From: Bacteroidota bacterium
GTDB taxonomy: Bacteria > Bacteroidota > Bacteroidia > Bacteroidales > VadinHA17
DNA: 64,000 bases
Direction of reading: 5' to 3'
NCBI GenBank assembly: GCA_016718875.1
Contig: JADKBL010000008.1
Span: 62,001 to 126,000, forward strand
Position numbers and translations under genes: made by a program. Shown here in pieces: positions 8,527 through 17,741 of the stretch. How positions within the stretch are numbered: the first letter of the stretch is position 1; every line of letters starts with the position of its first letter. The notes under the pieces were generated by a model. It was not told where the DNA came from, ran no database searches, and saw only the letters and a program-made list of their open reading frames with translations.

Positions 8527-9657
8527 ATGAAAGACAACCGAAGAGAATTCCTGAAAAAGGGTGGTGCACTTGCAGCACTATCCATTGCAGGTCTGAATTC
8601 CTGCAAAACCACTCCCGCTGAACCTGAAAAGAAAGCAGCAGGTCTTATTAAAGATCCTGCATTCAATCCTAAACAGGAACCTTACATTAAGATAGCATAC
8701 CAGGCTCCCGCAGAACCAACTCCTGATGATATCAGCTTTATTCAGCAGCTTGGTGTTGAGCATGTTGTCTTGTGGACCGATGCAAAAAAAGCAAGCTATG
8801 AATATTACAACAGCAGACGTGAACTTTATGAAGCAGCAGGAATAAAAGTCTATGGCTTCGGAAACTGGGATGTACATAATCAGGATAAGATCACTCTGGG
8901 ACTACCAGGTAAAGATGAAAAAATTGAGGAATACCTGACTCACCTGAGAAACCTTAAGAAAGCCGGAATAGGTTACACAACCTATGCACATATGGCAAAC
9001 GGAATCTGGAGCACCGAACCCGAGATATCGAGGGGAGGATCAAAGGCAAGAGCTTTCGACCTGAACAAAGCCGACAAAGGATACTGGCACGGAGTGACCT
9101 ATGAAGCTCCGCTTTCACATGGAAGAAAATATTCAAAGGATGAACTTTGGGCTAATTACGAGTACTTTATAAAAAAAGCAGCTGCAGTAGCTGAAGAGCA
9201 GAATGTTAATATAGGAATTCATCCTGATGATCCTCCTGCTGTGGAACTCGGGGGAATACCACGCTGCATTTTCGGCAATTTTGATGGTTATAAGAGAGCG
9301 CTTGAAATAGCTGACAGCCCTAATGTTGGAATGTGTCTTTGTGTAGGATGCTGGCTTGAAGGCGGAACAATGATGGGCAAGGATGTGATTGAAACCATCA
9401 GGTATTTCGGGGCTCAGAAGAAGATATTCAAAGTCCATTTCAGGAATGTAAACCAGCCGATGCCTCACTTTACCGAGACTTTCCTTGATAACGGATATGC
9501 CGATATGTATCAGATCCTTAAGGCACTGAAAGAAGTCAATTTTGACGGTGTCATAATATCTGATCATATCCCTTCCATGGTATATCCACAGGTAGGTTCA
9601 GCCTTTTCTATCGGGTATATGAAAGGGCTTGTTGAGAGAGTGATTGCCGAAGGGTAG
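8527..9657 (+). CDS. Exported mannonate dehydratase-like (UxuA-type) TIM-barrel lipoprotein
   Basis: 376 residues. A Tat-type lipoprotein signal (NRREFLKKG, then LNSC with Cys26) predicts export. The barrel retains UxuA-like elements: HPDDPP (232-237), a Cys-rich GMCLCVGC strand (268-275), KVHFRNV with H304, a TETFLDNGYADMYQ segment and ISDHIPSM near D346/H347. True mannonate dehydratases are cytoplasmic and convert D-mannonate to 2-keto-3-deoxygluconate. An exported copy is odd and may act on a related sugar acid or be an epimerase. It begins 12 bases after the ROK kinase stop and is the last gene of the plus-strand run. Confidence 0.75.
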   Translation: MKDNRREFLKKGGALAALSIAGLNSCKTTPAEPEKKAAGLIKDPAFNPKQEPYIKIAYQAPAEPTPDDISFIQQLGVEHVVLWTDAKKASYEYYNSRRELYEAAGIKVYGFGNWDVHNQDKITLGLPGKDEKIEEYLTHLRNLKKAGIGYTTYAHMANGIWSTEPEISRGGSKARAFDLNKADKGYWHGVTYEAPLSHGRKYSKDELWANYEYFIKKAAAVAEEQNVNIGIHPDDPPAVELGGIPRCIFGNFDGYKRALEIADSPNVGMCLCVGCWLEGGTMMGKDVIETIRYFGAQKKIFKVHFRNVNQPMPHFTETFLDNGYADMYQILKALKEVNFDGVIISDHIPSMVYPQVGSAFSIGYMKGLVERVIAEG

Positions 9658-9663
9658 CAGAAG

Positions 9664-9696
9664 GTAACCGGCTACCGGTTAGCGGTTGCCGGTTAC
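9664..9696. terminator. Hairpin between convergent genes, candidate bidirectional terminator
   Basis: GTAACCGG (9664-9671) pairs perfectly with CCGGTTAC (9689-9696) around a 17-base loop that itself contains inner ACCGGTT/AGCGGTT repeats. It follows the dehydratase-like gene by 6 bases and overlaps the stop codon of the convergent GH35-like gene. There is no long T tract. Confidence 0.5.
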
Positions 9697-11394
9697 TTAT
9701 ATTTATACAGACTAACTTTCTGTATGGAGATTCTCTCCTCCGGCAACCGCAAGCCGGCACCATCAAAAGTGCTGGCATGTGTTTCGTCACCGTTAAGGCG
9801 TCTTTCAGGGACCCATCTGCCATTTGTGAATGTTCCCTCATCAACAATATCCAGTGCGACACGCCATGAATTGTCCTTTGGAGTAAAGAAGACATCAAGT
9901 GCTCTGCCTGTGCAAATGAATTCCTGAGGTCCTGTCTGTATTAAAATTCCTCCGGAGGTCTTGAGTTTCCGTGAATCCAGTTTTGCTTCAATAATATAAT
10001 CTCCAAGTTCAAAGCGGCATACAGGTGTTTTTTCATCAATGAGGATCCCTTTCATTGTGCCCTTCCCCTGGTGCTCAAGGATAAGAGGTTCAAGTTTCCG
10101 GAGTGCTCCATAAGTAAGGTCAAGAGGATCTTCCTTTTCATATCTCGGATTGTCAATACCAAAAGGAGCAAAGCATCCGGCGCTGTATTCGCCAAAAGTA
10201 TAGAAAGCCCTGGCAGCGCCCTCCTCTCCTCCCCTCGTCTCAGGGATAAACAGAGGATTACCTCCCCTCATAAATTCTTCACAAGTCCAGGTATATTCAT
10301 CAATATAAATATCAGGAGCAATAAAATCTATTGAAGGTGCTGCAGCTCTCCAGACATCAATTACCTGTGGCAGAGGTCCGCCTGAAGGATATTTTCCCGG
10401 CCAGCGTGTATTGGGCTGCTTAAGCCAGGCATTTACATACATAGGCAGAGGATATTCTTCCTTTCCCGGCAGCTGCAACAGCACCAACATAACTTGCATA
10501 GTTCCAGGCCATAAACAACTCCTCGGTATAGAAAGAGTAGTATTGCCAGTCTTTGGGATCAGGTTTGAATGTACTCATTCCAAAGACCTCTTCCCAGCTG
10601 CCTTCCGTTTTATAACCATTTGCTGCCCATACTTTTTTCAGTTCAGGAAAAAGAGTCTCCTTATTTGCAGTGAGATAGTCTGTCAGTTTTTTGGGTACAT
10701 TGCCTTTATAAGCCTCATTAGCCTTAATATTGAAATCACGCCGTGCTGCTCCCGGATTTTTACCGGGCATATCAAGAATACCAATCTCATTTTCCACCTG
10801 CATCATTATCACAGTATTATCTTTATCTACATCCCGGATATGTTTCATAAGTGCTTTAAATGCTTTTGCATCAGCTTTTTCTGATTCCTTACCCAGGGTT
10901 GAAAGTATCTCGAGCGGTTTACCATCTTCATCAACTACTCTTGGATATTTCTCATAGTCATTTTTTACCCATGACGGAATATAAACAGATCCTGAGTTTT
11001 TCCAGCTTCCGAACCAGATAAGTGCAAGTTTAAGTCCCGCCTGTCTGGCACCGGCGATTGTACTATCTACAAGTGCGAAATCGAATTTTCCTTCTTCAGG
11101 CTCAACCAGCTCCCATGAAACAGTGGCTATGACAGAATTAAGATTTTTTTCAGCCATTCGTTTCCATACCGGACGCATATACTCAAAACCTCCGCAGGTG
11201 GAATTATGCAATTCACCTGATATCATAAGGAATGGTTTGCCATCTACTACCAGTCTGGCAGCAGTTCCCTGTTTTTCCAGATATGGGATCTTATCTGATG
11301 ATACAGGTTTTCCGGCAACCGGCTCTTTTCCGGATTGATTGCAGGATGTTATTAGCAGAGTCAGAAGGATTAGTGTGGGGAGGTTTGGTTTCAT
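9693..11394 (-). CDS. GH35-like beta-galactosidase, DUF5597 type, lipoprotein (one-base frameshift)
   Basis: 566 residues once repaired. A signal peptide with lipobox ITSC predicts a lipoprotein. The TIM barrel shows the acid/base Glu in MQVENEIG and a probable nucleophile Glu in FIPETRGGEEG; the C-terminal part (after LILEHQGKG) is beta-rich as in DUF5597. The frame breaks at AAAGK: the first frame runs on to a false stop, while EEYPLPMYVNAWL continues in the other. Deleting one base in 10460-10464 (plus strand CCTTT) restores AAGKEEYPLPM. The family removes terminal beta-galactosyl residues from oligosaccharides. It is downstream of the esterase on the same strand, separated from it by a hairpin. 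Confidence 0.85.
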
Positions 11395-11412
11395 ATTGTA
11401 TGGGGTTATGAT

Positions 11413-11432
11413 CCCCGGACTGAAGTCCGGGG
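11413..11432. terminator. Stem-loop CCCCGGAC-TGAA-GTCCGGGG
   Basis: A perfect 8-bp GC-rich stem with a 4-base loop between the esterase stop (11442) and the GH35-like start (11394). No T run follows on the minus strand, so it could be an attenuating terminator, an mRNA stabiliser or a dispersed palindrome. Confidence 0.5.
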
Positions 11433-11441
11433 TTAGTTATC

Positions 11442-12742
11442 TTATCTCAGGTAGTTATCAATAAACTCTAGTCGTTTCTTATATACAGTTTCCTGCCATA
11501 GCTTTTCGAGGTCACTTCCTGCAGGAGGCTGGTGATGAGCCCTGTAAGGGACACCCATTATTATCTTCTTCCCGCCAGCCTGACTAACAGCAGCATATAT
11601 TGATGAAGCAGGGCAGGTTACATCAACAAAACCTATCTCAGTAAAAATGGTTGCCTTTGAACCTTTCAGCAAATATGCGGCATCAAAATAAGGGATTGTC
11701 TTCATCAGAACAGCCTTTGATTCATCAGAATCATACGGCTGGGGCCAGCCTCCTTTTAATCCTGTCTGCGTTGCCATCCAGTCGCACATGGCAGGAACAA
11801 GGGCAATAACTGCACTTACCCTGTGATCAAGTCCTGCGGCAGCAAGAGCCTGTCCACCGCCCTGACTCTCGCCGATTACGAGAATCCGCTTTCCATCCCA
11901 TTCAGGCTGTCTCGTCAGGAACTCAATGGTGCGCAAAAGCCTCAGATACATTCCCCTGAAATAATAATCATCTCTGTTTGTAATTCCCTGGGTCCAGTAT
12001 CCTTTCAGCTCCCCCTGTTCAAGCTGCTCATAATACTCTTCCGGCTGACCATTAAGCATTCCATGCGCATTAAGGTCAAAACAGATGGCATCCATCTTTG
12101 CATAGCGTATTGCATTGGAAGGCTCCGATCTGCACCATGATCCCTTAACTCCTGCAGCATGAACCAGCAGTACGGCAGGCAGTGATTTTGGGCTGGAACC
12201 AGTGGGTTTTACATAGTATCCACGTGCCGGTTTTGGTCCGAGACAGTTGATTTCGACATCCTCACAACTGAATGCGGATGGAATAGTTTCATTTTTTACA
12301 GGGGTTGATTTTACTTCCCATTTAAGAGCATTCAACTGCTTTTTCTGCTGTTTCCAGTAAGCTTTAAAGTCTTTTGGTGCTACTGCACCGGGACGTAAAA
12401 GATGTGGATCAACCATTGAACCAAGACTTGCCATACCATCTTTATAAGAGGCAGTGACCATTACTGAGCAGGGAGTATCGAAAGAGCCGCTGTAAACGAG
12501 CTTCTTTCAGAATCTACTATAATTTTTTTCTTCTCAACTTCAACTTTATTGTTTTTGATGATTGTTATGGAAACTGTGTCGACTGTTTTCCCATTTGTAA
12601 TAAGATAATAATCAATCTTTTCTCCTGCCTTATAGATACCATCACTATTTATCTGTTCAAGTAACAGAGACTGGCACTTTGCACTGAGTGAAAAAAATGT
12701 CAGACAAATAAGCAAAAAGACAAAAGTCCTGGTTTTAATCAT
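11442..12742 (-). CDS. Acetyl-xylan-esterase-like alpha/beta hydrolase, exported (one-base frameshift)
   Basis: 433 residues once repaired. A signal peptide (MIKTRTFVFLLICLTFF, cleavage near AKCQ) is followed by a small beta domain (about 25-110) and an alpha/beta hydrolase domain with nucleophile Ser in IGESQGGGQAL and a late His in YRAHHQPP, as in the AXE1/CE7 group. The first frame ends falsely after SERSSFTAALS; adding one base in the 12500-12515 region (plus strand) gives SERKLVYSGSFDTPCSVMVTASY, joining the halves. Such enzymes remove acetyl groups from xylan or xylo-oligosaccharides. It probably leads a two-gene minus-strand unit with the GH35-like gene. Confidence 0.8.
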
Positions 12743-12842
12743 ACCAATATTTTTTTTATATTCAACCGAATTATTTCAAAGATAAAGCAGTTTATCAGAT
12801 TTCTTAAAAAAACCAAAAAGATAGTTTGACCCCGGCTAAACA

Positions 12843-12874
12843 TTAGGCTTTTATAAAAGCAAAAACTATATTTG
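12843..12874 (+). promoter_or_regulatory. Candidate Bacteroidota promoter for the KDG gene cluster
   Basis: -7 box TATATTTG (12867-12874) fits TAnnTTTG exactly; TTAG at 12843-12846, 20 bases upstream, is one mismatch from TTTG. The start codon of the transporter is 56 bases downstream. Confidence 0.45.
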
Positions 12875-12930
12875 TCAGGCGAGCTGTTATTTAAGAATAT
12901 AATAAACCAAAATTCTCTAATAAACCTGAT

Positions 12931-14232
12931 ATGAAGAAACTATCCTTTCACCAATGGGCTCTCGTTTTTGCCCTACTGATGTTAGTTATAACCCTGGGTT
13001 TGGTAATTTCCGGCAACGGAGCAAAGGCAGGTGTTTTCCTTATAGCATTTTTTATTTCTCTTTCTTACGGGGTCAAGGCATTTCCTGCAACCAAGGGACT
13101 TTCATTCACCATGTGGATGTTTACCGCTGTTTCTGCGGCAATGTTTTTCCCTCAGTTTTTTGTCTCTTACGGTGATTTTCAGTTCAAGAAACTTATAACT
13201 CCATTGCTCCAGATAATAATGTTTGGTATGGGTGCACAGATGAGCCTTAATGATTTTACCGGTGTCATCAAAATGCCAAAGGGTGTTGCGATCGGAGTCA
13301 TTGCTCACTACACAGTAATGCCGTTTATGGCATTCTTAATTACTTATGTTTTCGATTTTCCTCCTGAAATTGCGGCCGGAATTATTCTTGCAGGTTGTGT
13401 GCCCAGCGGGCTCGCATCCAATGTCATGTCGTTACTTGCAAACGCTAACCTTGCACTTGCTGTAACAATTGGTGCAACCACCACTCTAATTGCCCCTTTT
13501 GTAACTCCATTCCTGATGAAAGTCATAGGTGGCCAGTTTGTTGCAATTGATGTATGGAAAATGATGCTTGATATATTCGAAATGATGATACTCCCGATAA
13601 TCGGCGGTTTCATTTTTAATCTGTTTAACCTGAATAAAGAGAACAATCGTGCAAAGGCAATTCAGATGGTATCATATTTTATAATCATTCTTCTTGCAAA
13701 CCTTATCTTTATTAAGGTTCATCCTGACACAGGTTTTGCAGGTTATCTGGCAAAAACAGCCACTTCACTGGGAATTTTCCTTGTTCTTCCGGCAATTGTT
13801 GCAATAGTTTTGCGTTCAGCACTTAAGGGAGATCAGAAGGTTATTAAAAAAGTGCTTTCACTTCTATCGATGTTTGGTATTGCAATAATTGTTACTGTAA
13901 TAACAGCTGCCGGACGTAACAGTCTAATGTCAGTAGGTGTCCTTCTTCTCGTACTTGTCGTAGTACACAATTTAGCAGGATATGCTATCGGGTACTTTAT
14001 TGCATGGACATTCAAAATGCCTGAACAGGACCGCAGAACTATTGCCTTTGAAGTTGGTATGCCAAATGCAGGTCTTGCATCAGGACTTGCCATGACAATA
14101 GGCAATATTGCAACTGTTGGACTTGCTCCTGCTGTATATGGACCGCTCATGAATGTTACCGGCTCAACACTGGCAAGCTGGTGGAGGACAAGGGTTCCCG
14201 GAGAAACAAAAAGTGATACAGAAAAGAAATAG
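12931..14232 (+). CDS. BASS-family (bile acid:sodium symporter type) transporter, candidate keto-sugar-acid carrier
   Basis: 433 residues, an integral inner-membrane protein with roughly a dozen hydrophobic segments. The core from about residue 85 has BASS signatures: MFGMGAQMSLNDF, AAGIILAGCVPSGLASNVMSLLANANLALAVTIGATTTLIAPF and a later second repeat with EVGMPNAGLASGLA. Three extra N-terminal helices precede it. Family members move organic anions with sodium. The next genes are KDG kinase and KDPG aldolase, so 2-keto-3-deoxygluconate or a related acid is the likely cargo; this is inferred from context only. First gene of a four-gene unit ending at the terminator near 16600. Confidence 0.8.
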   Translation: MKKLSFHQWALVFALLMLVITLGLVISGNGAKAGVFLIAFFISLSYGVKAFPATKGLSFTMWMFTAVSAAMFFPQFFVSYGDFQFKKLITPLLQIIMFGMGAQMSLNDFTGVIKMPKGVAIGVIAHYTVMPFMAFLITYVFDFPPEIAAGIILAGCVPSGLASNVMSLLANANLALAVTIGATTTLIAPFVTPFLMKVIGGQFVAIDVWKMMLDIFEMMILPIIGGFIFNLFNLNKENNRAKAIQMVSYFIIILLANLIFIKVHPDTGFAGYLAKTATSLGIFLVLPAIVAIVLRSALKGDQKVIKKVLSLLSMFGIAIIVTVITAAGRNSLMSVGVLLLVLVVVHNLAGYAIGYFIAWTFKMPEQDRRTIAFEVGMPNAGLASGLAMTIGNIATVGLAPAVYGPLMNVTGSTLASWWRTRVPGETKSDTEKK

Positions 14233-14283
14233 ATTAATAAGCTAATTATATATATCAAAACTATTAACTAATAAATCTGACAT

Positions 14284-15321
14284 ATGGAGAACAGAATAGT
14301 AACATTCGGAGAGATAATGCTAAGGCTTGTACCACCAGGATTTGAGAGGTTCAGCCAGGCAAAACAGTTTTGTGCATCATTCGGAGGTGGCGAGGCTAAT
14401 GTTGCTGTATCACTTGCCAACTTCGGCATGAAGGTGGATTATGTAACACGTCTTCCTAAGAATGATATTGCAGAGTCTTGTCTGATGGAGCTCAGAAGAT
14501 ACAAAGTAGGAACCGAGAAGATCGTATTTGGCGGTGACCGTGTTGGTATCTATTTTCTTGAGAATGGAGCAGTTGCAAGAGCAAGTAAAGTAATTTACGA
14601 CCGTGCCAATTCAGCAATAGCCGAAATTAAACCCGGAATGATCAACTGGGATACTGTATTTGAAGGTGTTAACTGGTTCCATTGGACAGGTATAACCCCT
14701 GCTATTTCGGAAGGTGCAGCTCTTGTATGCAAGGAAGCCATCGAAGCAGCAAACAAAAAAGGAATAACTGTATCAACTGACCTTAACTTCAGGAAAAATC
14801 TCTGGAAATGGGGCAAAAAAGCTACAGAAGTTATGCCTGATCTTGTAAAGGGCTGCGACATAATTCTCGGCAACGAGGAAGATGCAGCAATGGTATTCGG
14901 AATTCATCCTCAGGGTGTAGATGTAACCAAGGGACATGTTGAGGCTGCTGCCTACGAATCAGTTTGCAAGCAGCTTATGGAGAAATTTCCGAAAGCAAAA
15001 AAGGTTATCGTCACTCTGCGCGGATCAATAAATGCTAATCACAACACATGGTCAGGTGTACTATGGGATGGAAAGAAGCTCTTCCAGGCTCCTGAATTTG
15101 ACATCACTCATATTGTTGACAGAGTAGGTGGCGGCGACAGTTTCATGGGCGGCCTTATTTACGGTCTCCTCACCTATCCTGCTGATGACCAGAAAGCACT
15201 TGACTTTGCAGTTGCAGCATCATGTCTGAAACACACTATTATTGGTGACTTTAACCTGGTAACAGTTAAAGAGGTTGAGGCACTTATGGGCGGAGATGGT
15301 TCAGGACGAGTATCAAGATAA
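14284..15321 (+). CDS. kdgK: 2-dehydro-3-deoxygluconokinase (KDG kinase)
   Basis: 345 residues, PfkB fold, cytoplasmic. The start VTFGEIMLRLVPPGFERF is a hallmark of KDG kinases; GGGEANVAVSLANFGM forms the sugar site, and VDRVGGGDSFMGG carries the catalytic base D285. The enzyme phosphorylates 2-keto-3-deoxygluconate to KDPG, the substrate of the aldolase encoded 32 bases downstream. The length is normal for the family. Expression is probably coupled to the transporter in front and the aldolase behind. Confidence 0.92.
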   Translation: MENRIVTFGEIMLRLVPPGFERFSQAKQFCASFGGGEANVAVSLANFGMKVDYVTRLPKNDIAESCLMELRRYKVGTEKIVFGGDRVGIYFLENGAVARASKVIYDRANSAIAEIKPGMINWDTVFEGVNWFHWTGITPAISEGAALVCKEAIEAANKKGITVSTDLNFRKNLWKWGKKATEVMPDLVKGCDIILGNEEDAAMVFGIHPQGVDVTKGHVEAAAYESVCKQLMEKFPKAKKVIVTLRGSINANHNTWSGVLWDGKKLFQAPEFDITHIVDRVGGGDSFMGGLIYGLLTYPADDQKALDFAVAASCLKHTIIGDFNLVTVKEVEALMGGDGSGRVSR

Positions 15322-15353
15322 TTTAAGATTCATAACAAATAAATAAAACAAAA

Positions 15354-16043
15354 ATGGCAAGATTTACCAGAATACAGGTAGCCCTTAAAATGGCAGAAGC
15401 AGGAATGATCCCTGTTTTCTTTCACAAAGATGTCGAAATCTGCAAAAAAGTTTTGGAATCATGTTTCAAGGGTGGAATCAGATTATTCGAATTTACCAAC
15501 AGGGGCGATTATGCACATGTTGTGTTTGAACAACTGAATAAATTCGCTGAGAAAGAGTTCCCTGAAATGATACTTGGAACAGGTTCCGTAGTTGACGCAC
15601 CTACAGCAGTTTTATACATGCAGCTGGGATCAAATTTTATCGTATCTCCTATCCTTAATGAAGATATGGCTGATGTCTGCAACAGGAGAAAGGTTTTATG
15701 GTCACCAGGATGCGGATCAGCAAGTGAGATTTCAAGAGCCGAATCATTGGGCGCAGAGATAGTAAAAATATTCCCCGGGGCTCAGGTTGGCGGACCCAAG
15801 TTTGTTGCAGCCGTTAAAGGCCCGATGCCATGGACCCAGATTATGCCTACAGGCGGCGTTGAGCCTACTGAAGCTAACCTCACGGAATGGTTCAAGGCAG
15901 GAGCAGTATGCTGCGGAATGGGATCACAGCTTATTAAATCAGACCTTATCAAAGCGGGCAACTTCAAACAGATTGAAGAGGATATTAAAGTAGCCATTGA
16001 CCTTGCAAAAAGGCTCAGGGAACAGTATCCTGTAAAGATCTGA
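15354..16043 (+). CDS. eda: KDPG / 4-hydroxy-2-oxoglutarate aldolase
   Basis: 229 residues, class I aldolase. The catalytic Glu is E46 (RLFEFTNRG) and the Schiff-base Lys is K138 (EIVKIFPG); GTGSVVDAPTA and MPTGGVEPTEANLTEWF form the phosphate and barrel ends. It cleaves KDPG to pyruvate and glyceraldehyde 3-phosphate, completing the lower uronate (Entner-Doudoroff type) branch that starts with the adjacent KDG kinase. The sequence is complete with family-typical length. Confidence 0.93.
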   Translation: MARFTRIQVALKMAEAGMIPVFFHKDVEICKKVLESCFKGGIRLFEFTNRGDYAHVVFEQLNKFAEKEFPEMILGTGSVVDAPTAVLYMQLGSNFIVSPILNEDMADVCNRRKVLWSPGCGSASEISRAESLGAEIVKIFPGAQVGGPKFVAAVKGPMPWTQIMPTGGVEPTEANLTEWFKAGAVCCGMGSQLIKSDLIKAGNFKQIEEDIKVAIDLAKRLREQYPVKI

Positions 16044-16087
16044 TAAACTGATCGGTTTTTAGAGTACAACAATTTAAAACTAAACAA

Positions 16088-16543
16088 ATGATAGCTGACA
16101 TATTAAAAAACAATCATCTGTATGGGTGCATTTCTCCAAGGATTAAGACCTCCCTGGAATATATTGCAAAGACAGATTTTTCAGCAATGGAACCTGGCAA
16201 ATATGAAATTGACGGATCAAACATTTTTGTCCTGGTACAGGCATATGATTCTATCCCAAAAGAACAGGGAAAATGGGAATGTCATCGTAAATACATTGAC
16301 ATACAGTATATTGCTGAAGGCGTTGAACAGATTGGGGTCAACAGCATAAGTAAAATGAAAGTTACAACCGAGTATAATCCTGAAAAGGATATTGCATTTC
16401 TTGGCGGAGATGGTGATTATGTTACTTTTTCAAAAGGATCATACGGGATTTTCTTCCCTGAGGATGCTCATCAGCCCAAAATAGCTCCCGGAAATGTACC
16501 GGGAAAGGTTAGAAAAGTTGTCGTCAAAATAAAGGTAGACTAA
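16088..16543 (+). CDS. YhcH/YjgK/YiaL-family protein (DUF386)
   Basis: 151 residues, cytoplasmic, cupin-like beta-sandwich. Family features are WECHRKYIDIQYIAEGVEQIG, the YNPEKDIAFL middle and FFPEDAHQPKIAPG; the His residues may bind a metal. Relatives are found in sialic acid, uronate and beta-galactoside operons and are thought to act on sugars (isomerase or anomerase roles have been proposed), but the function is not settled. It closes the KDG unit; its stop is followed by a strong terminator. Confidence 0.88.
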   Translation: MIADILKNNHLYGCISPRIKTSLEYIAKTDFSAMEPGKYEIDGSNIFVLVQAYDSIPKEQGKWECHRKYIDIQYIAEGVEQIGVNSISKMKVTTEYNPEKDIAFLGGDGDYVTFSKGSYGIFFPEDAHQPKIAPGNVPGKVRKVVVKIKVD

Positions 16544-16572
16544 CAAGTTTATCCGGGTCTTTTAAATTTAAA

Positions 16573-16608
16573 AGCTGTCTGATGATTAAATTCAGGCAGC
16601 TTTTTTTT
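16573..16608 (+). terminator. Rho-independent terminator of the KDG operon
   Basis: A 10-bp stem, AGCTGTCTGA with TCAGGCAGCT (one G-T pair), a 9-base loop and a run of eight T. It lies 30 bases after the YhcH-type stop. Confidence 0.9.
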
Positions 16609-16684
16609 AATTTGGATCTTTTCATTTCTTAGATTTATGGTAAAATGAAATATATTCTTCAAAATCCGTAATAAATAACTTAAT

Positions 16685-17680
16685 ATGAAATACTTAATAA
16701 AACCAATCATTCTTTTTACTTTTATTATTGCAGGCTGTGGTAATCAACCTCAGTCAGTTGAAAAGATACCTGTAAAAATAATCTTCGACTCCGATCTGGG
16801 CCCTGATTACGACGATGTTGGTGCCCTTGCCTTCCTTCATGCAATGGCCGACAGCGGAAAAGCTGAAATTCTGGCCACTGTTGCTTCAAATAAACACGAA
16901 CTGGTTGCGCCTTCAATAGATGTAATCAACACCTATTTTGGCCGGCCCGCACTACCTCTGGGAGCACCAAAAACAGAAGGAGTCAATACAGGTTCCAACC
17001 AGCATTGGGCAGATTCCATAGTTGCAAAATATCCTCATACTGTTAACTCCACCAGTGAAACTGAAGATGCTGTAGCAGTTTACAGAAAAATACTTGCCGG
17101 ACAAGCCGATAAAAGTGTAACAATTGTTACTGTCGGATTCCTTACCAACCTGGCAAATCTGCTTAAATCGCAACCAGACAACTTTTCTCCTCTTAACGGG
17201 AAAGACCTTGTAGATCAGAAGGTAAAACAATTTGTTGCCATGGCCGGAAAATTTCCGGAAGGAAGAGAATTCAATGTTCATATGGATTCAACGGCTTCAG
17301 AATATGTAATCAAAAACTGGCCCGGTGAGATAATTTTTACCGGATTCGAAATAGGCTGGGAAATCCGGACAGGCCTCAGGCTCATTAAATCTGATATTAG
17401 TAACAGCCCTGTAAAGGATGTATTCAGAATCAGCATCCCCATGTCGGAAGAGGATAAGTTCGGAAGGATGAGCTGGGATGAAACAGCCGTATTAATCGGA
17501 GTTTATGGTACCAAAGGATTTTTCGATACTGTAAGGGGAAAGATAATCCTCTTCCCCGATGGCAGTAACAAGTGGGAAGACAATCCTGATGGTAAACATA
17601 TCTATGTAAAACAGAAGATGCCGGTTGAGGATATGGCGAGGTTCATCGAAGACAGGATGATGCATGCGCCTGTAAACTAA
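16685..17680 (+). CDS. Nucleoside hydrolase-like lipoprotein (IUNH family)
   Basis: 331 residues. Signal peptide with lipobox IAGC (Cys18), so an exported lipoprotein. The metal/ribose motif near the N-terminus is IIFDSDLGPDYDDVGALAF (D35, D37, D41, D43, D44), a spaced variant of the classic DTDxGxDD. VTVGFLTNLANLL and FNVHMDSTAS (equivalent of the N-x-x-x-D substrate loop) follow. The family hydrolyses N-ribosidic bonds in nucleosides or related N-glycosides. Being exported, it would release base and sugar outside the cytoplasm. It opens a four-gene run ending in another exported N-glycosyl hydrolase. Confidence 0.85.
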   Translation: MKYLIKPIILFTFIIAGCGNQPQSVEKIPVKIIFDSDLGPDYDDVGALAFLHAMADSGKAEILATVASNKHELVAPSIDVINTYFGRPALPLGAPKTEGVNTGSNQHWADSIVAKYPHTVNSTSETEDAVAVYRKILAGQADKSVTIVTVGFLTNLANLLKSQPDNFSPLNGKDLVDQKVKQFVAMAGKFPEGREFNVHMDSTASEYVIKNWPGEIIFTGFEIGWEIRTGLRLIKSDISNSPVKDVFRISIPMSEEDKFGRMSWDETAVLIGVYGTKGFFDTVRGKIILFPDGSNKWEDNPDGKHIYVKQKMPVEDMARFIEDRMMHAPVN

Positions 17681-17741
17681 ATTCTCAATTTTTTATATCT
17701 TGTATCATCATTTAAGGTAAATTTTCAAGCACTATAGTACC

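Noticed and set aside
9693..11394. Two separate genes for the GH35-like region
   Set aside because: Each half carries only one of the two catalytic Glu residues, and they join exactly by removing one base.
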